Shown piece after piece: positions 12,960 through 21,768 of a DNA stretch of 53,173 nt (the first letter of the stretch is position 1; every line of letters starts with the position of its first letter). The stretch covers positions 1-53,173 of the forward strand of contig SUVJ01000006.1 in the NCBI GenBank assembly GCA_015062045.1, given 5' to 3'. This stretch comes from Akkermansiaceae bacterium (GTDB taxonomy: Bacteria > Verrucomicrobiota > Verrucomicrobiia > Verrucomicrobiales > Akkermansiaceae). The notes below the pieces were generated by a model, which searched no databases, was not told the origin of the DNA, and worked only from the letters and a program-made list of their open reading frames with translations. The position numbers and the translations under genes were made by a program.

Positions 12960-15458
12960 TCAGAAATTATCAGAAACGGATGAAGGGCGCTCACCGGTTC
13001 TGACATCTCTACCGGTCGGGTCTACTACATCCACCTTGACAAAATAGATTAAAGCTTTGCGAATTTTCTGTTCACCCTCGGAGCGGAATAGACGCCCAAC
13101 CAAGGGCAAATCACCGATAACAGGTACTTTATCTTCAAAACGCACATGCTTGGCTTCTTTTAAGCCGCCCATCACCATCACAGAACCGGGAACAAGCGTG
13201 ATTTTGGTATTTTCCACATAACGCTTAATCATGGGCTGCAAGATATAGTTGGGAGAAAGCTGTACATACTCCACTTTGCCGGAGTTGGTCCATGAGGCAG
13301 AATTAATGGGAGACCCCCAGTTGATAAAGCCCTCAAACTCATTGGTTGTGGAGGTTAAAGCCAGCGTTACGTACTCGCCACTCTCAGAAATCTCAGCACT
13401 ATGAACTTGCAGAATGGTACCGAAACCACCAATGGCGTCGTCAACCATACCAAAGCGGACAAAGTCTGACGGGATAGCACCGGTAGCAACAGAGGAACCG
13501 CTGCTGCCGTTGTTATTATTATTATTGTTGTTGTTATTATTGTTATTATTCCAGTTATTGCCATTGAATGTGGCCATTTCGGAAGGCTCCCAAGTCTCAG
13601 GGAAGAACATTTCAGTTACATCAGCAAATGTAACCTGCTCATCCATACCGGGGCTGAAGATAAGGCGAGGATTACGCAAGAGGTCTACGCCCTTTTTCTG
13701 AGAAAGGCCGTTCATCATGAAGGTAACGTCAACGGAGCTCCACACGCCTCTGATACCGAATATATAGGGGGAGCGAGTAGCCGCCCCGCCGTGATACTCT
13801 GCAGCACCACCGGAGGAGATGAGGTGCTCCATCTTATCCGGGGAGAGAGCCTCTGTACCACTACGCAAACCACTGGTAATAGCCGCACCGCCTTGTTGCG
13901 GTTGGTTATACCCCCGGAAGATGGGGATACCGGTAGCAGAGGATGCCAAATTATCTGTACCGCCACCAACGTCGTATTCTCCATTTATATTGACATTGAA
14001 GAGCCAATCAAAGCCGAGTTGTTCCAGGTCGTTCTCAGAGACCTCCATCATAACGACATTGAGCACAACTTGGCGTTCCTCTGTCAGGGGCTCATCCAAC
14101 AAGTCCTGAATATCCTCCATATTATAGGCCGTGTTACGAACATGTAACTGGCGGGTGGAGGAAGAATAACGCGCCGTGGCTCCCTCGGGGAAAGAGATAC
14201 CCATGCTCTTGAGAGATTGTACCGGGTTGACACGATGCACGGTTACACGAGCCCCCTCCTCTTCAAAGCCGTCTTCGTCATCAGAGGATTCTACATCCGA
14301 GGGGTCAAAGAAGTGAGGCGGCACAGTGAAAGTTCTGTCAATCAAGGGGCCGAAATCTTTACCGGAGAATGAAAGCTCCACACCGGTGGGGGTGTAATAG
14401 TAACTTGTCCCGAGCTGAGAAGAGAGGATATCCAAAATCTCCTTAACAGATACCTCGGTAAGTTTGAGCGTAATGGTACGGCTCATAATCTCCTTATACC
14501 CCGGGGAATCCGGCTTACCGAAATTGGTGGTAAGGTTGATGTTTCTCCCGGCACGGGTTCCGGTGCTCTCAAATCTGCGGATTTGGTTTTGCAGGGCCTC
14601 CAGTACGTCCATTATCCCGGCATCTTCAAAAACGATGTTGGGGATTTTCATCTCCATGATAGAGGCGGCAATCGCATCTTCCACTTCGCCATCAAGGGCT
14701 TGGAACTCTCCCTCCGTCGGGGCGACCTCCATATCCTTGGGGGCCATATCTTCAGAGAGCTTATCCCAAGTTTTATCAACCTCTGCCAACATATCGGCAC
14801 GCACGGCGTTACGAGCATCTTTCAGTGCGGCAATCTTGCGATTCGTGGCTGCTTCAATCCCCTGCTGAGCCGCAGAGTTGTACTTATCATACTGAGAGAT
14901 TTGACGGAACGTGGCGATAGCCTCATCATACTTACCCAAGTTTAACTGCCCATAGCCAAGCTCAAGCAGGCGCGTTACCTCCGCAACATCCCCCAGATGT
15001 TGGGGTGTCAGCGCAGGGTTCGTACGCACGGCATCCATAGTATAGGTTAGCTCAACCTCTGCGCGTTTATTGGAGGGAGAAAGGCTGATAGCCTCTCGTA
15101 AGAAGGAGATAGCTTCATCCCTGCGACCAACCAGGCGATAATCAATAGCCTTGGCAATCAACGCATCAGAGAGGCAATCTTTCACAAATCGAGCAAACGA
15201 CTGAGTAGACGGAGAGTTAGGCAGGGAGGCCAATGCCGTCCTGTAATGCTCTACGGCATCGCTGTATCTGCGAGCTTGATATGCCAAGCGAGCCTCCTGT
15301 ACGGATTGGCGGGCATCTCTCACCGCCATTTCATGGCGAGCCGCCTCTGCTCGTGCTGTAGCATCGTTAGATTCCCGGGCAAAACAATACGGCGCTGAGG
15401 ATAAGCTCCCCAGTGCAAGAAGAGAAAGGATGGAGGTACGAGAAAAATGTCTCATCAT
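12960..15458 (-). CDS. TPR-secretin outer-membrane protein (Amuc_1098-like)
   Basis: 832 residues from ATG 15458. That start was chosen because the promoter at 15472-15500 puts the transcript start between the upstream ATG (15470) and this one. It has a signal peptide (TSILSLLALGSLSSAPYCFA). TPR-like helices follow (AYQARRYSDAVEHYRTAL; LNLGKYDEAIATFRQI), then STN/N0-like domains and the secretin core with VLNVVMMEVSENDLEQLGFDW. VDLLRNPRLIFSPGMDEQV and the closing VPVIGDLPLVGRLFRS complete it. It forms the outer-membrane ring for type IV pilus or type II secretion. It resembles Akkermansia Amuc_1098, but the pil gene cluster is not adjacent here. A poly-Asn stretch interrupts the secretin domain. 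Confidence 0.85.
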   Translation of the reverse strand: MMRHFSRTSILSLLALGSLSSAPYCFARESNDATARAEAARHEMAVRDARQSVQEARLAYQARRYSDAVEHYRTALASLPNSPSTQSFARFVKDCLSDALIAKAIDYRLVGRRDEAISFLREAISLSPSNKRAEVELTYTMDAVRTNPALTPQHLGDVAEVTRLLELGYGQLNLGKYDEAIATFRQISQYDKYNSAAQQGIEAATNRKIAALKDARNAVRADMLAEVDKTWDKLSEDMAPKDMEVAPTEGEFQALDGEVEDAIAASIMEMKIPNIVFEDAGIMDVLEALQNQIRRFESTGTRAGRNINLTTNFGKPDSPGYKEIMSRTITLKLTEVSVKEILDILSSQLGTSYYYTPTGVELSFSGKDFGPLIDRTFTVPPHFFDPSDVESSDDEDGFEEEGARVTVHRVNPVQSLKSMGISFPEGATARYSSSTRQLHVRNTAYNMEDIQDLLDEPLTEERQVVLNVVMMEVSENDLEQLGFDWLFNVNINGEYDVGGGTDNLASSATGIPIFRGYNQPQQGGAAITSGLRSGTEALSPDKMEHLISSGGAAEYHGGAATRSPYIFGIRGVWSSVDVTFMMNGLSQKKGVDLLRNPRLIFSPGMDEQVTFADVTEMFFPETWEPSEMATFNGNNWNNNNNNNNNNNNNNGSSGSSVATGAIPSDFVRFGMVDDAIGGFGTILQVHSAEISESGEYVTLALTSTTNEFEGFINWGSPINSASWTNSGKVEYVQLSPNYILQPMIKRYVENTKITLVPGSVMVMGGLKEAKHVRFEDKVPVIGDLPLVGRLFRSEGEQKIRKALIYFVKVDVVDPTGRDVRTGERPSSVSDNF
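13508..13551 (-). repeat. AAY trinucleotide microsatellite coding poly-Asn
   Basis: About 14 consecutive AAT/AAC codons inside the secretin gene, followed by a GSSGSS linker. The tract is in a predicted exposed loop of the secretin domain. Confidence 0.9.
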
Positions 15459-15471
15459 GGTAAGTGCCATT

Positions 15472-15500
15472 ATTCTAGCAGACTCCGCGCGTGAAGTCAC
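15472..15500 (-). promoter_or_regulatory. Secretin promoter
   Basis: On the minus strand GTGACT (15495-15500) and TAGAAT (15472-15477) are 17 bp apart. The predicted transcript starts near 15465, about 7 bases before ATG 15458. Confidence 0.6.
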
Positions 15501-15547
15501 TCTAAAAGTGAGCAAAAGTTAAAAAAAAATTAATATAACTAAAAAAA

Positions 15548-15586
15548 CTCTCTGCCGATTACCCACAAAAGGCAATCGGCAGAGAG
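15548..15586 (-). terminator. rpoD terminator
   Basis: CTCTCTGCCGATT (15548-15560) pairs with AATCGGCAGAGAG (15574-15586), followed on the minus strand by TTTTTTTAG. Confidence 0.88.
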
Positions 15587-15611
15587 ATTCAGGCAATCAA
15601 GGAACGCCGCA

Positions 15612-18236
15612 TTAATTATTGGACGTATCCAGGAAGCCCTTGATGCAGCTGATACGCGTGGGATGACGCAACTTACGCAAAGCCTTGGCCTCAATCTGGC
15701 GAATACGCTCACGCGTTACATTAAACTGGCGGCCCACTTCTTCAAGCGTGCGGGGGTTACCGTCCTTAAGGCCGAAGCGTTGTTCAATAACGGCACGCTC
15801 GCGTTCATTGAGCGTATTGAGCACACCCGAAAGCTTTTCTCTGAGGGAGTTAAAGGCGGCACCGTCCATGGGGTTTTCTGCGCTCTTGTCCTCCAGGAAA
15901 TCGCCGAATGAGGTATCATCAGAATCACCGACGGGCTGTTGCATAGAGATAGGCTGCTGAGCCATCTTAAGCACACTGCGCACACGTTCCACCTGCATGC
16001 CGCTTTCTGCGGCAATTTCTTCCGGCGTAGGCTCACGGCCAAAGTCCTGCACAAGCTTCTTCTGCACACGCATCAGCTTATTGATGGTTTCAATCATATG
16101 CACGGGGATACGAATGGTGCGGGCCTGGTCTGCAATGGAGCGGGTAATGGCCTGGCGAATCCACCATGTGGCATAGGTGGAGAACTTGTAACCACGGCGG
16201 TACTCAAACTTCTCAACAGCTTTCATCAAGCCCATGTTACCCTCTTGAATAAGATCCAGGAACGCAAGGCCACGGTTGGTATACTTTTTAGCAATGGAGA
16301 TAACGAGGCGCAGGTTTGCCTCAATCATTTCCTTTTTAGCATCCTTAGCCTCGGTCATAGCCTTACGCATGGCCTGATAATTTTCCAAAAACTCAGAGAC
16401 CGGCATCCAGAGCTGCACCTCATACTCAGCCATGGCATCCTTGAACTCTTTACTGTCATGAGCCCCTTCATACTGACGGCGCAGTTTCATGATACGTTGG
16501 CGCATCTCACGCAGGCGGCTTACAAAGTCCTCATAAACTTTACCTTTGAAAGAGAACTTGCGATACATGCCGTCCAGCGTATCCAGCAGGTCAGCAAACT
16601 CTTTTTGAGCCGCTTCCACCCCTTTATTGCGGCGGCGTGCGCGGCGGAGGTTATTGTAAGCAGCCTGAGCAGAGTCGTGCAGGTCATACACCTTGTTAAT
16701 CAAGGGTTGAATCTCCTTGAAGTACTGCTCACGGTGGTCAATATTTTTATCTGCCACCACACGGTCAAAGCGCTCTTTATTCTGGAGGATGCGCTGAGCC
16801 GTCTCCAAATAGAGCATGGCAACCACACCAAACTTATGCAAACGTGTTTGCAGCTCGGTTTCTGCGTGGTCAATGCGAATAGAAAGGCTGACCTCTTGCT
16901 CACGCTTGAGGAGGTCTTTCTGCCCCATCTGCTTCAGGTACATGCGTACGGGGTCATCCAAGATATCCATCTTGGCCTCCAATTTCTCGGTTTCATCCTC
17001 CTCACCGGATTCCACCAAACGTTCACGGGCACTGTAGTTATCTACGTCAGAGGCATCAATGATGTCGAAGTTCATGCCACGCAGGCGTTCCATGATTTCC
17101 TCATGGTCCGCAGGGTTAATCATGTCGTTGGGCAATACATCATTAATGTCGTCGTAGGTCAAATACCCCTGCTCTGTGGCAAGAACAATCAACTGGCGCA
17201 CTTTTTCCTGCACCACGGGGGTGTCAACGATACTGCCACCTTTGCTGCCTTTTGCAGGCTTGAGGTCTGCGGCAGATATCGGGGCAATATCTACAGACTC
17301 ATCACGAACCTCCACCCCTATGGAGTGCAAACGCTCGAAAAGTTTCTCTGTATCCTGCTCCTCATAGCCATCCATAGGCAGGGAGGAAAAGATATCATCA
17401 TCCGTCACGTAGCCATTATTCTTCTTAGCTAAGCCCAAGAGAGTTTTAAATGCCGTTTTGAGAGTAATGTCATCCGGGAAGAACTCCTGAAGCTCCTTAG
17501 CAGTAATGCGCGGGGGGGTATAGTTTTTACGTTTACGACGCGTCGTGCGAGCAATTTCAGCAGCAATCTCCGCATCTATTTCCGGGTCTGTTTGCCTCTC
17601 AACAGGCTTCTTCTCCTCCGGTTTCTTGGCGGCAGGGGCTTTCTTAGTCTCAGGCTTCTTCTCCTCTGCTTTCTTGGCAGCGGGGGCTTTTTTTACCTCA
17701 GGCTTCTTTTCCTCTGCTTTCTTGGCAGCGGGGGCTTTTTTTACCTCGGGCTTCTTTTCCTCTGCTTTCTTGGCGGCAGGGGCTTTCTTTACCTCAGGCT
17801 TCTTTTCCTCTACCTTTTTGGCGGCAGGGGCTTTTTTTACCTCAGGCTTCTTTTCCTCTACCTTTTTGGCGGCAGGGGCTTTTTTTACCTCAGGCTTCTT
17901 TTCCTCTGCTTTCTTGGCGGCAGGGGCTTTTTTTACCTCAGGCTTCTTTTCCTCTGCTTTCTTGGCAACAGGGGCTTTTTTTGCGGATTCAGCCCCCTTT
18001 ACAGGAGCCTTCTTTTCCGCAGCTTTGGTTTTATTCGCAGGGGTGGGTTTCTTAGCGGCGACAGGCTTAGCCTGCGTGGCAATGCTCTTTTGAGCGTCCT
18101 TGTTTTGAGGCTCAGCCGCAGGAGAGGATGCAGCCTTTGCCTTGGTTGGAGTTTTTTTAGCAGGGGTAGCTGACTTTTTGGCAGCGTTTGTACCTGCGGG
18201 CTTGGTTGAATTCGTATTCTTTTTTGTCGTTGACAT
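15612..18236 (-). CDS. rpoD: Primary sigma-70 factor with H1-like repeat tail and two region-1.1 copies
   Basis: 874 residues, against about 610 in E. coli. Residues 1-85 are Lys/Ala/Pro-rich. Residues 86-213 are eight 16-residue repeats of the type [16 protein letters not shown]. Two similar segments (about 260-315 and 341-396) both fit sigma region 1.1. The core follows: [11 protein letters not shown] (1.2), [17 protein letters not shown] and [21 protein letters not shown] (2.1-2.4), region 3, and [30 protein letters not shown] (4.2). It directs RNA polymerase to housekeeping promoters. The minus-strand upstream region has TTGACA and TATAGT elements. Confidence 0.95.
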   Translation of the reverse strand: MSTTKKNTNSTKPAGTNAAKKSATPAKKTPTKAKAASSPAAEPQNKDAQKSIATQAKPVAAKKPTPANKTKAAEKKAPVKGAESAKKAPVAKKAEEKKPEVKKAPAAKKAEEKKPEVKKAPAAKKVEEKKPEVKKAPAAKKVEEKKPEVKKAPAAKKAEEKKPEVKKAPAAKKAEEKKPEVKKAPAAKKAEEKKPETKKAPAAKKPEEKKPVERQTDPEIDAEIAAEIARTTRRKRKNYTPPRITAKELQEFFPDDITLKTAFKTLLGLAKKNNGYVTDDDIFSSLPMDGYEEQDTEKLFERLHSIGVEVRDESVDIAPISAADLKPAKGSKGGSIVDTPVVQEKVRQLIVLATEQGYLTYDDINDVLPNDMINPADHEEIMERLRGMNFDIIDASDVDNYSARERLVESGEEDETEKLEAKMDILDDPVRMYLKQMGQKDLLKREQEVSLSIRIDHAETELQTRLHKFGVVAMLYLETAQRILQNKERFDRVVADKNIDHREQYFKEIQPLINKVYDLHDSAQAAYNNLRRARRRNKGVEAAQKEFADLLDTLDGMYRKFSFKGKVYEDFVSRLREMRQRIMKLRRQYEGAHDSKEFKDAMAEYEVQLWMPVSEFLENYQAMRKAMTEAKDAKKEMIEANLRLVISIAKKYTNRGLAFLDLIQEGNMGLMKAVEKFEYRRGYKFSTYATWWIRQAITRSIADQARTIRIPVHMIETINKLMRVQKKLVQDFGREPTPEEIAAESGMQVERVRSVLKMAQQPISMQQPVGDSDDTSFGDFLEDKSAENPMDGAAFNSLREKLSGVLNTLNERERAVIEQRFGLKDGNPRTLEEVGRQFNVTRERIRQIEAKALRKLRHPTRISCIKGFLDTSNN
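17598..17981 (-). repeat. Eight tandem 48-bp coding repeats in rpoD
   Basis: Near-identical 48-bp units, each encoding [16 protein letters not shown]. They differ mainly at one Ala/Val/Pro position and in synonymous bases, and the tract is a likely site of length variation between strains. Confidence 0.92.
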
Positions 18237-18415
18237 GTGATGCTGTGAAAAATGTGACTATACTCCACGCTTTACGCATTTTGTCAAGTGTTTGGCAAAA
18301 TGCAGGAGGAATATATACACAATCTTCCCAATTTGTCAACCCCCTTACACGCATTATGACACATTTTCTTAATTTTAAGAAAAATTAAATAATTTTCCGT
18401 CACCATACAATAAGC

Positions 18416-18443
18416 TTGATTTATAGCATAACAAGAGTATAAT
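18416..18443 (+). promoter_or_regulatory. Promoter with -10 six bases before a start codon
   Basis: TTGATT (18416-18421), 16-bp spacer, TATAAT (18438-18443). The ATG of the next gene is at 18450, so transcription should begin at or within a base of the start codon. Confidence 0.7.
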
Positions 18444-18449
18444 CATGGC

Positions 18450-18656
18450 ATGCACATCTACTTGAGCATCGTCGCATTAATACTTACCATAGTTGCAGCC
18501 ATTGCAACCGTGGGGTATAATGCAACAATCAATTCACATTTGAGTTTCAAGCAGAAGCAGGACAACACAGACTACATCAACACGCAGCGTTCATACAGAC
18601 CGCCGGCACCCCCGCTCCCCAAGACGGAGTCCCCCCAAGCACCTAAAAACAGATAG
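18450..18656 (+). CDS. Small single-span membrane protein upstream of pdxA
   Basis: 68 residues from ATG 18450. An N-terminal membrane span (LSIVALILTIVAAIATVGY) is followed by a polar segment and a proline-rich tail (YRPPAPPLPKTESPQAPK). No family is recognised. The promoter predicts a leaderless mRNA, and pdxA starts 9 bases after the stop, so this gene is probably the first of the pdxA transcript. Confidence 0.6.
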   Translation: MHIYLSIVALILTIVAAIATVGYNATINSHLSFKQKQDNTDYINTQRSYRPPAPPLPKTESPQAPKNR

Positions 18657-18665
18657 CGAAAAACC

Positions 18666-19535
18666 ATGAGCATCGAGAAAGCGGTCATAGGATACACCTT
18701 GGGAGACCAAGCAGGCATTGGCCCGGAGGTAATAGAGGCCGCCTTGCAGCGGGTATCCGGGCAGGCGCAGTACAAGCTTATCGGCAAAAAAATACCCTGC
18801 ACACCGGGGCAACCAACAGAAGCCACAGCCCATGCAGCCCTGGAGCATTTGGAGCTGGCCGCAGCAGCCCTGAAAAGCGGAGAGATAGATGCCGTGGTGA
18901 CAGCCCCCGTTTGTAAGGAAGCTCTGCATAAAATTGGCTTTAATTACCCTGGTCAAACAGAATTTTTTGCGGACAGAATGGGAGTAAAAGATTACGCCAT
19001 GTGCCTTACCGGCAAGCATCTTACCGTTGTACTTTGTACCACACATAAGGCAATCTCAGAGGTACCTCAATTATTACAAACAGAGGAGATTGTACGCGTA
19101 GGCAAGCTATTGGCTGATTTTTTACATCGCACCGGCGTTAACGCCCCCAAACTTGCTCTGGCGGGGCTTAACCCCCACAACGGGGAAAACGGTGCCTTTG
19201 GGGATGAAGAGAAACGCATCATCCAACCGGCAGTAGAGCAATTGCAGCAACTTATTCCGTGGGCACGCATCTGTGGGCCATGCGTGCCGGATTGCGTATA
19301 CCGAGACGCAGCAGATGGGCTCTTCGACGGCGTAGTGGCACCCTACCACGACCAAGCACTTATTCCGTTGAAATTGTTGGATTTCGACAATGCGGTAAAC
19401 GCCACCATAGGGCTGCCGAGGTTACGAGTCAGCCCGGATCACGGCACAGCGTTTAACATTGCAGGTAAAGGCATAGCCAACCCGGCCAGCACAATACGCG
19501 CCTTTGAGGTAGCCCTGCACAGTGTACAGGGGTAA
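18666..19535 (+). CDS. pdxA: 4-hydroxythreonine-4-phosphate dehydrogenase
   Basis: 289 residues, about 40 shorter than E. coli PdxA. Visible are GYTLGDQAGIGPEVI at the N-terminus and the metal-binding histidines in CTTHKAISEVP, GLNPHNGENG and VVAPYHDQALIP. VSPDHGTAFNIAGKG closes the protein. The enzyme oxidises 4-phosphohydroxythreonine for pyridoxal phosphate synthesis in the DXP-dependent route. The substrate-binding box usually read as GHTE is GQTE here (NYPGQTEFFADRMG), so a His is replaced by Gln; PdxA-like paralogues with other substrates exist, so specificity is less certain than the fold. Confidence 0.88.
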   Translation: MSIEKAVIGYTLGDQAGIGPEVIEAALQRVSGQAQYKLIGKKIPCTPGQPTEATAHAALEHLELAAAALKSGEIDAVVTAPVCKEALHKIGFNYPGQTEFFADRMGVKDYAMCLTGKHLTVVLCTTHKAISEVPQLLQTEEIVRVGKLLADFLHRTGVNAPKLALAGLNPHNGENGAFGDEEKRIIQPAVEQLQQLIPWARICGPCVPDCVYRDAADGLFDGVVAPYHDQALIPLKLLDFDNAVNATIGLPRLRVSPDHGTAFNIAGKGIANPASTIRAFEVALHSVQG

Positions 19536-19591
19536 GCTCCACACAATCGGTATAGAAAACAAGAAAAAGCAGCTTTCTACAGCAAAAAAGC

Positions 19592-19619
19592 GTGACTTTC
19601 GGGCTAATTGTGGTAGAAT
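19592..19619 (+). promoter_or_regulatory. dapA promoter
   Basis: GTGACT (19592-19597), 16-bp spacer, TAGAAT (19614-19619). The predicted transcript starts about 6 bases before the dapA ATG. The spacer and -10 (CGGGCTAAT ... AGAATATC) closely match the promoter at 22613-22640. Confidence 0.6.
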
Positions 19620-19631
19620 ATCCGCGAGATT

Positions 19632-20513
19632 ATGAAATACAGAGGACTTTACACCGCAATCGTCACCCCGTTCAAGGACAACAAAATTGACAAAGAGGCA
19701 CTCAAAGCGCTGGTAGAGGCGCAGATTGCCGGAGGGGTGGATGGCATTGTACCCGTGGGCACCACCGGTGAATCCCCCACGCTGAGTCATCAAGAACACA
19801 TGGAGGTCATACGCTTGGCCATTGAATACGCTGCAGGTCGCTGCCAAGTTATTGCTGGCACCGGCTCTAACAGCACAGCCGAAGCCATCGCCATGACCCA
19901 AGAGGCAGAGGCCATGGGAGCAGACGGCACCCTGCAAGTGTGCCCCTACTACAACAAGCCCAACCAAGAGGGTGTATACCGCCATTTCAAAGCCGTGGCA
20001 GACAACACGAAACTGCCGATTCTCCTTTACAGCATCCCCGGCCGCAGCGGCATTGAAATTGCCGTTGAAACCGTAGCCCGCTTGGCAGCAGATTGCCCCA
20101 ACATTGTTGCCATTAAAGAAGCCGGCGGCAGTGTAGAGCGCGTCAACCAACTGGTAGCAGCTCTGCCCGAGAAATTTGCCGTACTGAGTGGCGACGATGG
20201 TCTCACCGTTCCCTTTATCTCCTGCGGCGCCGTGGGCTTGGTATCCGTTACCTCCAACGTAGCCCCCGCCCAAATGAAAGACTTGGTAGACACAGCCCTG
20301 AGCGGCGACGGACTCAAAGCACTGGAGCTGCAAAAGAAATACTACCCGCTGATGAAGGGGCTGATGAGCTTGGACGGCAACCCCGTGCCCATTAAAGCAG
20401 CCATGGCTATGCGTGGCGACATGAGCTGGGAGATTCGCCTGCCCCTTGTACCACTGGCCGAGGAGAAGCACGAAAAACTCGCCACCTTGCTTAAGAACTT
20501 CAATCTTCTGTAA
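19632..20513 (+). CDS. dapA: 4-hydroxy-tetrahydrodipicolinate synthase
   Basis: 293 residues, full length. Signature boxes: YTAIVTPFKDNKID, the GTTGESPTLSHQEH loop, CPYYNKPNQEGVYRHF with the catalytic Tyr, LYSIPGRSG, and AIKEAGGSVERVNQL with the Schiff-base Lys. It condenses pyruvate with aspartate semialdehyde in the lysine and diaminopimelate pathway. It is followed by dapB after 9 bases, so the two committed steps of the pathway are co-transcribed. No Shine-Dalgarno sequence is seen. Confidence 0.97.
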   Translation: MKYRGLYTAIVTPFKDNKIDKEALKALVEAQIAGGVDGIVPVGTTGESPTLSHQEHMEVIRLAIEYAAGRCQVIAGTGSNSTAEAIAMTQEAEAMGADGTLQVCPYYNKPNQEGVYRHFKAVADNTKLPILLYSIPGRSGIEIAVETVARLAADCPNIVAIKEAGGSVERVNQLVAALPEKFAVLSGDDGLTVPFISCGAVGLVSVTSNVAPAQMKDLVDTALSGDGLKALELQKKYYPLMKGLMSLDGNPVPIKAAMAMRGDMSWEIRLPLVPLAEEKHEKLATLLKNFNLL

Positions 20514-20522
20514 TTCCATATC

Positions 20523-21254
20523 ATGAAAATTCTCATTACCGGAATATCCGGCCGCATGGGTCAAGCCGTTAAACAGGCCATTGAACTCAACCCGGCTGCA
20601 GAAATTGCCGCCACGCATGATGTAGGGCAAGACATTGCCGCAGCCATGCAGGCAGCAGACATTACCATTGACTTCTCCTTCCACGGTTTTACCCCGGAGC
20701 TGCTTGCCACGGCAGTAGCACAGGGCAAGCCCTTGGTAATAGGCACCACAGGACACACGGCAGAGGAGAAAGCCGCTATCTGTGAGGCCGCCAAGAGCAT
20801 ACCCATTGTGTTTGCCTCCAACTATTCCGTGGGGGTTAACACGTTGTTCTGGCTTACCCGCAAAGCTACGCGTATTCTCAAAGACTATGATATTGAAATC
20901 ATAGAGATGCACCACCACCACAAGCTGGATGCCCCCAGCGGCACCGCCCGCACCCTGGCAGAGGTAGTGTGTGAAGAAACCGGTCTTGACTACGAGAAGG
21001 ACGTGATGCATGGTCGCAACGGGCTTGTTGGTGCCCGCCCGCAAGCACAAATCGGCATGCACTCCATGCGCGGCGGTGATGTTGTGGGCGACCACACCGT
21101 TATGTATGCCACGGATGGTGAGCGTTTAGAGCTTACACACAAGGCCTCCAGCCGCATGACATTCTCCACCGGGGCAGTACGCGCCGCCATTTGGCTGGCA
21201 GACAAGCCCGCCGGCCTGTACAACATGCAGGATGTTTTGGGCTTTACGGATTGA
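20523..21254 (+). CDS. dapB: 4-hydroxy-tetrahydrodipicolinate reductase
   Basis: 243 residues. The N-terminal ITGISGRMGQAVKQ is the NAD(P)H-binding glycine loop. GTTGHTAEEK, SNYSVGVNTLF and the catalytic EIIEMHHHHKLDAPSGTA segment (the conserved HHxxKxDAPSGTA) follow, then MRGGDVVGDHTVMY. It reduces the DapA product in lysine and cell-wall diaminopimelate synthesis. It sits between dapA and folK with gaps of 9 and 3 bases. Confidence 0.97.
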   Translation: MKILITGISGRMGQAVKQAIELNPAAEIAATHDVGQDIAAAMQAADITIDFSFHGFTPELLATAVAQGKPLVIGTTGHTAEEKAAICEAAKSIPIVFASNYSVGVNTLFWLTRKATRILKDYDIEIIEMHHHHKLDAPSGTARTLAEVVCEETGLDYEKDVMHGRNGLVGARPQAQIGMHSMRGGDVVGDHTVMYATDGERLELTHKASSRMTFSTGAVRAAIWLADKPAGLYNMQDVLGFTD

Positions 21255-21257
21255 GCC

Positions 21258-21767
21258 ATGAGCGGCTCCGCCACAGCAACGCAGCGCGTTATTTTCTCCC
21301 TGGGTTCCAACGTGGGGGATCGCCTTGCCATACTGGAGTCCGCGTGTGACTACCTGGCAGACGCATTCGGAGGGCTGCGGCTTTCCCAATTATATGAGAC
21401 AGAGCCTGTGGGCTGCCCCGCAGGCTCGCCGTATTACCTGAATGCGTGCGTGGAGGTTAACACCGCTATGCCCCCACAAGAGGTTCTGGAGCTTTGTATG
21501 CGTATTGAAAAAGAGCTGGGTAGAGAACGCAACGGCGTATACGGTTCCCCCCGCACTTGCGATATAGACATTGTTATGTACGGGGAGGCACAAATAAACA
21601 CCCCTGCCCTCACCTTGCCACACCCCCGCGCACATACAAGAGAATTTGTGCTACGCCCCCTGTGCGATTTGGATGCACAGCTCACCCTACCGGGGCACAA
21701 CCAAAACGTCAGCTCCATGTTGGCGAATTTACCGGAAGGACCGTCCGTAAAAGCATTTGATCTGTAA
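21258..21767 (+). CDS. folK: 2-amino-4-hydroxy-6-hydroxymethyldihydropteridine diphosphokinase
   Basis: 169 residues from ATG 21258. FSLGSNVGDRLAILESA at the N-terminus, YETEPVGCPAGSPYYLNACVEV, then ELGRERNGVYGSPRTCDIDIVMYG (the RxxRxxPRxxDID-type catalytic box) and LPHPRAHTREFVLRPLCDL are all HPPK signatures. It pyrophosphorylates the pterin precursor in folate synthesis. It overlaps nothing and is one base from panB, linking folate and pantothenate synthesis in one transcript with dapAB. Confidence 0.95.
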   Translation: MSGSATATQRVIFSLGSNVGDRLAILESACDYLADAFGGLRLSQLYETEPVGCPAGSPYYLNACVEVNTAMPPQEVLELCMRIEKELGRERNGVYGSPRTCDIDIVMYGEAQINTPALTLPHPRAHTREFVLRPLCDLDAQLTLPGHNQNVSSMLANLPEGPSVKAFDL

Positions 21768-21768
21768 C

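Noticed and set aside
15939..17432. 497-residue plus-strand ORF
   Set aside because: Antisense to the conserved core of rpoD; composition (Leu/His/Val) is that of a mirrored frame.
17598..17981. CRISPR-like tandem repeats
   Set aside because: Units are contiguous 48-bp coding repeats without spacers, in frame within rpoD. No CRISPR array or cas genes are seen in the window.
19422..21095. 557-residue minus-strand ORF
   Set aside because: It lies antisense to pdxA, dapA and dapB, is rich in Gly/His/Val from reversed codons, and has no family motif.
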